From: Medicago truncatula
Taxonomy: Eukaryota > Streptophyta > Magnoliopsida > Fabales > Fabaceae
Assembly: GCF_003473485.1 (NCBI RefSeq)
Contig: NC_053045.1
Span: forward strand, 59,066,494-59,130,493
Direction: 5' to 3'
DNA: 64,000 nt
The first letter of the stretch is position 1, and every line of letters begins with the position of its first letter. Positions 57,001-64,000 of the stretch are shown piece after piece. The notes beneath the pieces were generated by a model. The model did not search any database and was not told the origin of the DNA. It saw only the letters and a list, made by a program, of their open reading frames with translations. The position numbers and the translations under genes were made by a program.

Positions 57001-58620
57001 TAGCTAACACAAAAATTTTCTACTTTAGACAGTGGCGGAGCCCTTCATGGGCTGGGGTGGGCCACGGCCCACCCGGAAAAATTAAAAAATCAACGTTTAT
57101 AAGTCTATTTTGCAATATTTTATACAATTTTATGTCTTTTTTAGGTTTCGGTTGATCCAATTCCCGCAAATTGGTGTAGTGGTCCACCCGAAAAATTTAA
57201 ATAATTCAATTATAGGTCTAATTTGTAAAACTTTAAACAATTTTTCAATAGTTAATTTTAGTGGCCCACCCTAACATTTTTTTCTGGCTCCGCCAGGGTC
57301 TATCATCACTTCATACATGAATGAGCAATAGAACAAGTTAAGTCGGAAAAAATAAGAAATACCAGGAGGCCTATAAGGTGGACTCTGTGATAACTTGAAC
57401 TTCTGGTGATTGCGAAGTATCTCACATATTTCAGCAGTTCCAAGCCAGCAACGTTGTGCTTTTCTTAGTATCTTTTCAAGCTCTATTACATTCCATGCAA
57501 AATTGAAAGCATATATATAAGATAGAGAAACAAAACCTAAATCAAATTTTAATACATTTCTCTATTTGAATAAGTAAATAAACTTTCTATATTCACCAAA
57601 TGCAACAATGATACAAAATCTAAAATAACAGCATAAACAATGGATATTGATCAGATTAATCAGATGACAGATAAACAATTAAATAAATAAATAAAAAAGA
57701 CTTCTTATTAAGAGAGAGGATCCACAAGAAAATACATACAATTGTTTGGAGTTTTTCTCTTTTTGTTATCTATTTGTTTATTAGTCATCCGACTAATCTA
57801 ATAGTCGAAATTAACGTTGTTGTAGAGACAACTGTCCTCGTGAGCTTAACTCAGTTGGTATAGACAATGCATAAAATATGCAAGGTTTGAGGTTCGAATC
57901 CGGCCACCACAAAAAAAAAAAAAAAAAAGCAACTGTTGCGGCAGTAGAGGATCCACATCCAAAAATCCAGAAAGAAAAAACAGATGCTCAATGTAAGCTT
58001 GACTTAATTGCTTTATTTGCCCTGCGTTGTTCAAAAGTTTTTTGGATTTATATGATAGTAGCTTTCGATTGCACAAAATCTATGGAGAGTTATGGCTCGA
58101 TCATTGTACTTTTTGGATCAGAATGTCTTTTGATTGACTCGGGCCGACCCTAAAGACTTTTGGTGCCCGGGGCGAATAAATAAACTTGTTCCTTTTTAAT
58201 TATTCAAATGTCTTTCTTCTTACATTTTTTATCGCAAAAGATTCATTCAAAAATAAGGTTCTCTGAAAAAAGAATTAATCAATGTGGGTTAAAAAGAAAT
58301 ATATAATTTTGGTGCCCCTATAAAAGTGGTGCCATGGACGGCCGTCCCTCCCCGCCCATGTTCAAAGCCACCTTGGATTGACTTATATGAGAGGTTTGAA
58401 CAATCTGACGGACCTATAGAACGATCATCTAAAGTTGATAATAATGACATTAAAACAAAAAACAAAGGATGTAACCTAATGATTGGTTCCAAATGTATGA
58501 TTTCTGTTTTGAGCAATCATCCAAAAATAAAATCAGACATAGAATTCAAAATAGGGAGATATAAAATAAAAAAAACTACTGCAACATCAAAGCAGTGAAA
58601 AGATTACTTGTTGAAGTCAT
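54092..58620 (-). CDS. CG-1-only CAMTA-like DNA-binding protein, 8 exons
   Basis: CAMTA transcription factors bind CGCG-type promoter elements through the CG-1 domain and sense calcium through C-terminal IQ and calmodulin-binding regions. Exons: 58608-58620, 57363-57482, 56825-56937, 56452-56540, 56146-56182, 55531-55810, 55362-55432, 54092-54271. They give 903 nt, 300 aa, all phases consistent, GT..AG throughout. CG-1 spans about residues 5-124: LEKILRKAQRCWLGTAEICE, NHQKFKLSQSPPYRPP, FFRNDGYCWKKKK, HCFYARGEDNANFRRR and IVLVHYGE. Residues 125-300 are Ser-rich then strongly acidic, with FGQWMNKE, a motif like the one before the TIG domain of full CAMTAs. The end is Asp-rich (LGIDDDFTLDWTFD). 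TIG, ankyrin and IQ regions are absent; full CAMTAs are about 900-1100 aa. Only the 13-nt first exon is a weak call. Confidence 0.87.
54376..54400. repeat. AT dinucleotide microsatellite
   Basis: An uninterrupted AT run in intron 7 of the CG-1 gene, directly before the inverted-repeat element there. Confidence 0.9.
54413..55188. mobile_element. Long-TIR element (Mutator/MITE-like) in CG-1 gene intron 7
   Basis: About 780 bp with inverted repeats of about 100 bp: TTTAAATGAGAGGGTGATAG through CTGTTTTAAAGTGTGCTGG on the left, and the same in reverse complement ending at 55188. Long terminal repeats suggest Mutator-like. The core has non-repeat DNA, with a minus-strand frame (54760-54990) encoding ATVVDCKKGIYNKDVIQHDP that I cannot assign. 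A target-site duplication was not found. Confidence 0.65.
57026..57302. mobile_element. 277-bp TIR element in CG-1 gene intron 2
   Basis: Ends are TAGACAGTGGCGGAGCC and, in reverse complement, TAGACCCTGGCGGAGCC (15 of 17 match). Inside, GGCCCACCCGGAAAAATT recurs as decayed copies near 57180 and 57262. A small non-autonomous DNA element; superfamily unclear. Confidence 0.65.
57839..57928 (+). repeat. tRNA-derived SINE-like copy in CG-1 gene intron 1
   Basis: A-box-like TTAACTCAGTTGG, B-box GGTTCGAATCC and an 18-base A tail directly after CCACCAC. Related decayed copies lie in reverse at 7595-7660, 32800-32860 and 59557-59624. The 3' A tail suggests retroposition. Confidence 0.6.
58138..58352. 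repeat. MITE-like sequence with GGTGCCC words
   Basis: Borders CTCGGGCCGACCCT and GACGGCCGTCCCTCC, with GGTGCCCGGGGCG and GGTGCCCCTATAAAAG inside. This pattern recurs in plant genomes as non-autonomous DNA elements. No target-site duplication was confirmed. Confidence 0.45.
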
Positions 58621-58727
58621 AATCAGGAGTTTGGAATGGCTGAGATGTGACACTAAATCTTCTAGTGGTACGGGGTTTGAGTTTATGTGACTGAGTAATG
58701 AGTAATGGAAGATTATGAACCTGACTC

Positions 58728-58737
58728 TATTTATATA
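58728..58737 (-). promoter_or_regulatory. Candidate TATA box of the CG-1 gene
   Basis: TATATAAATA on the minus strand, about 108 bp upstream of the proposed ATG at 58620, a normal distance for a plant promoter. It supports the short first exon. Confidence 0.5.
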
Positions 58738-58738
58738 G

Positions 58739-61410
58739 CTCGTAATGGGAGTGAGTAATTAAAAACACGGTTTTCCTTAAATGTGCCCAATTAATGCATT
58801 TACTCACTTATTTAAAAAATTTACTCACACGTAAGACTCTCACCGAATTACTCCATAGCTCACCGAACTAATGCTACCGAAAATCATCGCATGTTTTTCT
58901 GTAAAAAAAGAAGAAAAAAAATCATTGCATTTTTTTTGTCATTTTACTTAACGAATAACCACATTAATCACACGATATATCAAAATTCTAAGATAGTTTG
59001 TAATTGTGTATTTTATTAGTCAAAATAGTCTCTAACGTGTTAAAATAGTTTTTCAATATTGACGTTAACTTTTTTTCGTATATAAACCTCATATGACATT
59101 TAAATAATTACTTATAGAAACTGATATTACAATAAGTAAGTATATTGAGAGATTAATATGCCAATATTAACCAAATATTTTAACGTAAGGATTATTTTTA
59201 CTACTTTATTAAAAAAAGATTATTTTGACCAACATAATCCACAATCAAAACATATTTTAAAATTTCGATACATTTGTGACTTATCGTCACATATTCAAAT
59301 AACAACATAACTATTTTTTTTAGTGCATTGCATTTGATATATCACGGAATTCAGCCATACATAAACATGAATACGGCATAATAATAGTATAGATTCATTT
59401 ACAAAATTTAATACTCGAGATAACTCCTCTCTATTTTCTCTTTCTATTTAATTTAATTTCTTTTTGGATTATACAGAGAAACAATTTAAGAAGATTCAAT
59501 AGTCCAAAATGAATCTTTAGGTACGTGGATTTGTCCGCCATTTTTTTTTGTTGTATTCGAGGTTCGACTCCCAAACCTTGCATATATTATACATTGTTCT
59601 TACCAACTGATTTAAGCTCACCGGAACAGATTTCTCCACATTTAAGCTGCTGAAGGATGTTAGTCACATAAAACAAGACTGCAACTAAATTTTTATTGAT
59701 AAATTTTGTAAGACCTTTAAAATATTGTTAAAATATGGACCTTTACTTTTTTTTTACTGAAGAACAGATATAACATTTTGTTAAAATTTCTTAAAAATTT
59801 TATTTGGTCCATATTAGACACATCTCATCAATAGTTTATGCAAACACGTGACACTTATTTTTCGAGTAAATCAAATCAAATCAAACATTGCAATAATAGT
59901 GGATGTTATAATAAATAATAATGATCAATTATTATGGAAAATAAACATATAACAGAATAAAATAAACAATCAATAGATTAGTTCGCAATTGTTTCCGTGA
60001 ACTTAATTTGGTATGACATTGCATTATATATGCAGGGAGATGCGAACATCTCACTTATTCATCTCAAAAAAATGAATTTTTAACCATCAGACTACTTGAC
60101 AAAAAAAAAATAAAAAAATTAATACGCAACTTTAAAAAGAAAAAAAAAATTAATACGCAACTTTTTATTCAAAAAAATCAAAGTTAGCCATATTTAAACC
60201 ACGATTTAAAACATGTAATAAATGTATGGTTATCTTAGTGTTATGACATTAGGTGGCACCTTGAGGTGCCATATTAAATCTCACGATTCATGCACCGTAA
60301 ATACAATAGTAGTATGCTCCCAATTTTCTTCTTTTATGGGTCTTTCCCTTGGAAGTGAGTTTTGTAAGATTGAACTAAATCAAATTCAAATTCTATATGC
60401 TATTTTAAAAGCATTATTTCATATTACATAATTTTAAAAATAACCTTCCAGGTGTTTACACAAAGAAAACATATTATTATAAAATAATTTTCAAAATAAA
60501 AATTAGTTTTCAAACTCTTAAATGCATGGTTATTTTAGTGACTAGGAGGGTAGAAATCATCTCTAAAAAAATGAAAAACTTCGTCATAAGAAATTTTAAA
60601 TGTGTAAAGAACTAATTATTTCATTTATTTTAAAATAACCAGTGAAAGAGTTGGAAATACCATCCAGAAGATGCTTCATTTGTAAAATTATGTGTTGATT
60701 CTAACTTGATGTTACATAAGATGAAATTTTTAAGTGATTTCTTTAGAGAATCTGCATGGGAATTTTACCACACATTATATCTCCCAGTATTTCAAGGAGG
60801 AAAGTTAAACAAGTTTTTTTTTTCTTTGGTAAACAAATTGAATTTTGAACATACAAGATTTTAGCTGCTCTGTTAAATTGTTTGTCATGTTTCTGTTAGT
60901 GATTTTAATGTGTTTCACATTTCAATATCCTTGTTGGACTTAATTAAAGTTAGATCAAAGTTATGTATACTAATCAACACACAAAAATTTAACACAAAAG
61001 GATTCCAACTTCAAACTTCAAGTGTAGAATTCTCCAAGGTATCAAACCTATCATTATTGTTCACATTTTACACTCAAAAGTATAACATGCAAATTTGAAG
61101 CAACAAATATCCCATCAAAATAAAAGTCGTGCTATTTTTTTATTGTTGGTAAAGAAGCCATGTCCCGTGTCCTAGTTTTACAAGATAGTACTTATTTATT
61201 TATTTTCTTCCTATATACAATTTGAAGCAAAGAATATCCATAAGCGATAAATCAATCCAAATTTTAACATACAATAATATAGGAGATAAATTCCTAAAAG
61301 GTTCGTATAAAACATTTTTGGTTTAAGTCATTGCTAAAAGCAGAGAATATATGCCTATACTTCCTTGAATGAATTACAAATTTCTTCATGGAAAAGACAA
61401 CCTCTACTCC
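58739..61410. other. Spacer between CG-1 and MATH genes
   Basis: AT-rich. Contains a reverse tRNA-like repeat (59557-59624). Two related words, AATGTATGGTTATCTTAGTG (60220) and AATGCATGGTTATTTTAGTG (60521), mark an imperfect repeat about 300 bp apart. No supported gene. Confidence 0.5.
59557..59624 (-). repeat. tRNA-like dispersed repeat copy
   Basis: On the minus strand: GGTGAGCTTAAATCAGTTGG and a B-box-like GGAGTCGAACC, same order as 57839-57928. No A tail seen. Confidence 0.5.
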
Positions 61411-61418
61411 TATAAATA
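61411..61418 (+). promoter_or_regulatory. TATA box of the MATH gene
   Basis: TATAAATA located 57 bp before the ATG at 61468, leaving a short 5' leader. Confidence 0.6.
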
Positions 61419-61467
61419 ACTACATCAAATAACTGAAAATATAGCCAACATTTATGAACTCATTGCC

Positions 61468-63277
61468 ATGGATACCAAAGATGAAGGTTTGTTCCTCTCT
61501 CTCTTTTATTCGGTAGCATCTTTAGAAAAGTCACTTTTCATGTGTTTTCATAATATACTTCTTGGCTTGTTTGCGTCTATGCAACATGAAATGTACAATT
61601 AATAAACCAATGGGATTTTTGGGGTACAATATTTTTTTTTTTTGGTAATGAGTACATAACTGATTAAGTACATAATATATTTCATGGATAATGATGGAAT
61701 AATGGAATAGTTATATAGATAGCGAGAAAAATAAATATTTAATTTCTTAAGAAAATTTAACTCAAGGCAACAACCAGACGCCTTACTCAAACAAATTTGG
61801 AATTTTTCCTATGCTTAATTATTCTATGTAATTTACTTATAAAAAAGAAAATTGCAGGTATTTCTAGATCTATAGTAGAAGCTTCGCCAGTTCATTACAT
61901 AATGAAAATACAATCATTTTCACTCCTCACTACTAATTCCATAGAGAGATATGAATCGGGGAGGTTTGAAGCTGGAGGCCACAAATGGTATACAATATAC
62001 ATTATATATGTTTTTGATAAAAATAATTTCATGAATGATAATTTTGGTCCATTTCAGAATGAATATGTTAAAAATGTATTTATACCTCACAGGAAGTTAG
62101 TTTTGTACCCAAGTGGAAACAAAAGCAAGAATGTAAAGGATCATATTTCACTATACTTGGCATTGGAAGAATCAAGCTCACTTCATCCTGGTTGGGAAAT
62201 CTATGTAAATTTTAAATTGTTTGTATATGATCAAAACAATGACAACTACCTAGTTCTCCAAGGTATTTTACCTTATTTTTTAATATATGTTCACTTAACA
62301 ACTAATTTCCCTCGAAAATAGATTTTGAGCTGCTTAAACAGTTTAGTGTTTGACATGCAAAGAAAGGTTCTCCTAATTTTTTTATGGATTGCTGCATTTA
62401 ATAGATGATGTGAAAAAGGAAAAAAGATTTCACAGAATGAAGGTTGAATGGGGATTTGATCAATTTATTCCTCTCAAAGATTTCAATATTGGCTCTAAAG
62501 GTTATCTACTGGATGATATATGTGCATTTGGAGCAGAAGTCTTTGTTTGTAGGGAAAACTACACAGGTAAAGGAGAATCTTTGATCATGATGAAGGATGC
62601 CCTCCCTTACAAGCATGTATGGGAGATTAAAGACTTCTCAAAGTTGGATTCGGAGTGTTGTGACTCTAAGCCATTCAATGTTGGAAACTACAAGTGGTAC
62701 AAATGCTTAACCTCCATTTCTTGCTAAACTAAATAACTTGTTTGAACTCAGCAGGGAATTTACCAAATTATATGATAATTTTTTGCAGGCAGATAAAACT
62801 ATATCCCAAAGGAAAAGCTACTGACTTGGGCAGATATCTTGCTCTGTACCTAACTTTAGCTAACCCAACAACAATCCCTCCAGGTTCCAAAATATATGCA
62901 CAGACAATATTACGCATACTTGATCAAAAGCAATCCAAGCATCAGTTTTGGAAAGGTAAAGTTTGTTACACTTTGTTGTGAAATTGATCAGGCAAAATGA
63001 CAGCTGAATGAATAGTTAACGTTGAGAACAACATTTTTTGCATCTCTAAGAAAGCATAAACATAGATCTGATTTGATAATCAAAATTAAAGTTCTATTTT
63101 TTTGTCTTTCTACTTGCAGCTAATTATTGGTTTAGTGCCTCAAGTCATGAACATGGCACATCCAGATTTATTTTGTGCAGTAATTTCACCAGTCAATACC
63201 TGGGGTATCTAGTGAAGGACATTTGCTTTGTAGATGTTGAAGTTACAGTTCTTGGAGTGGTTGATGCATTGTCTTGA
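61468..63277 (+). CDS. Double MATH (TRAF-like) domain protein, 5 exons
   Basis: MATH domains are protein-interaction beta-sandwiches; plant MATH-only proteins are numerous and mostly uncharacterised. Exons: 61468-61486, 61858-62262, 62405-62696, 62789-62955, 63120-63277, giving 1041 nt (346 aa) with all phases consistent. The first MATH domain is about residues 14-140: HYIMKIQSFSLL, YESGRFEAGGHKWY, KLVLYPSGNKSKNVKDHISL and YLALEESS. The second is about 180-340: VWEIKDFSKLD, FNVGNYKW, QIKLYPKGKATDLGRYLALY, WFSASSHEHGT and GYLVKDICFVDVEVTVLGVV. No protease, BTB or kinase domain is attached. The 19-nt first exon (MDTKDEG) is supported by phase and a near TATA box. Possibly part of a local MATH cluster beyond the window. 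Confidence 0.9.
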
Positions 63278-64000
63278 GATCATTTTAAGACATATGTTAT
63301 ACAAGAATGTAGTTGCTTTGGAGATGAATCAAAGAATCAAAGAAAATTAGCAATAGTACAAATCAACTACACCTTGTCAATCCTGCAATCTATGAGTGTA
63401 ACAATCTTCAATTTACCTACATGTCTATATTCTAATTGGACGTTTGACATACCAAGTCAGCTAGTCCGCTACTCTTAACATGAAAAAAAAAATATGGATC
63501 TAAATCTTTACAATATACATTTTATTTAATGTACAACAAATCGTTGTTTAAATTGGAGATTCGGTGATGTTATGTCATACATACAAGTACATCATGTACT
63601 GAATTTATTTACAAATAACAATACACAATTGACAAATACTTGAAGGAATTAATCATCAAATGCAAATCATGCAACCAAGTTAACCAAATGTTTTCTCACT
63701 GCTGTAACACATATACAGAAACCCATCCTCCTCCTTGTAAGTTTGGTAGATGGAGGTCATAAGACTAGCTGTAGATGGAATCAAAAGGCATATATCAGCT
63801 TTCACATAAGATGAGAAGATTTGGTTCATCTAAAGTGAGTAGTTAATAAAATAAAAAAAAATCAAGGATTAATAGTTTAACTCCCCGTGATTTATTATGC
63901 ATTTCCATATAATATAAACCATTGATTTTGTGCATGTTTGAATTCGTGACGAGTTAGACAAAATCACGGTGAGCTATTGCGATTTTGGCAAACCCACCGT
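63278..64000. other. 3' flank of the MATH gene and window end
   Basis: No gene. Near 63883 ACTCCCCGTGATTTA and near 63960 ACAAAATCACGGTGAG are inverted relatives, suggesting the start of a small MITE-like element cut by the window edge. Confidence 0.4.

Noticed and set aside
57846-58153. Frames across the poly-A tract at 57911-57928
   Set aside because: They depend on poly-Lys or poly-Phe runs from the A tail of a SINE-like repeat.

Overview
This is nuclear DNA of a flowering plant. The genes have many short introns with GT..AG borders, long AT-rich spacers, and several transposable elements sit inside introns. A karyopherin, a galacturonan-binding WAK-like protein and a POK-type kinesin occur in a row. 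As I remember it, Arabidopsis chromosome 3 has the same order (At3g17340, At3g17350, At3g17360), so this looks like a conserved eudicot block. Several dispersed repeats look legume-like (Medicago/Trifolium type), but that guess rests on recognition only.

Layout. 1-2500: a broken RNase H domain of a retroelement, then two inverted arrays of a 60-bp repeat. 2701-4320: an intronless SppA (protease IV) copy with one in-frame TGA. 4321-8853: spacer with a partial duplication of the SppA 3' flank. 8854-22662 (minus): a 21-exon importin-beta family gene. Its intron 12 holds a dead Ty1/copia element (13849-17754) and its intron 16 a small TRIM-like element. 22863-22935 (minus): tRNA-Ala(UGC). 24430-25781 (minus): a two-exon GUB_WAK protein without kinase. 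25782-37790: repeat-rich spacer with a degenerate tandem array, unassigned exon-like pieces, a cysteine-rich peptide exon and a non-autonomous hAT element. 37791-49854 (plus): a 34-exon kinesin-12 gene of the POK1 type. 49971-53746: a 190-bp tandem duplication joined to a large inverted structure with 278-bp subunits. 54092-58620 (minus): an eight-exon gene for a CAMTA-like protein that carries only the CG-1 DNA-binding domain. 61468-63277 (plus): a double-MATH protein. The window ends in spacer.

The genes are a chromosomal neighbourhood, not an operon. Known family roles are nuclear transport (karyopherin), cell-plate and phragmoplast guidance (POK kinesin), cell wall (WAK-like) and transcription (CG-1 protein). 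Exon models were built by hand from splice borders and reading phase. The karyopherin (1104 aa), kinesin (2229 aa), CG-1 protein (300 aa), MATH protein (346 aa) and GUB_WAK protein (303 aa) each close in frame across every junction, which is strong internal support. No database search was run. The likeliest novelty is the intact CG-1-only CAMTA derivative. The inverted repeat structures at 0.7-2.5 kb and 50-53.7 kb and the cysteine-rich peptide exon follow.
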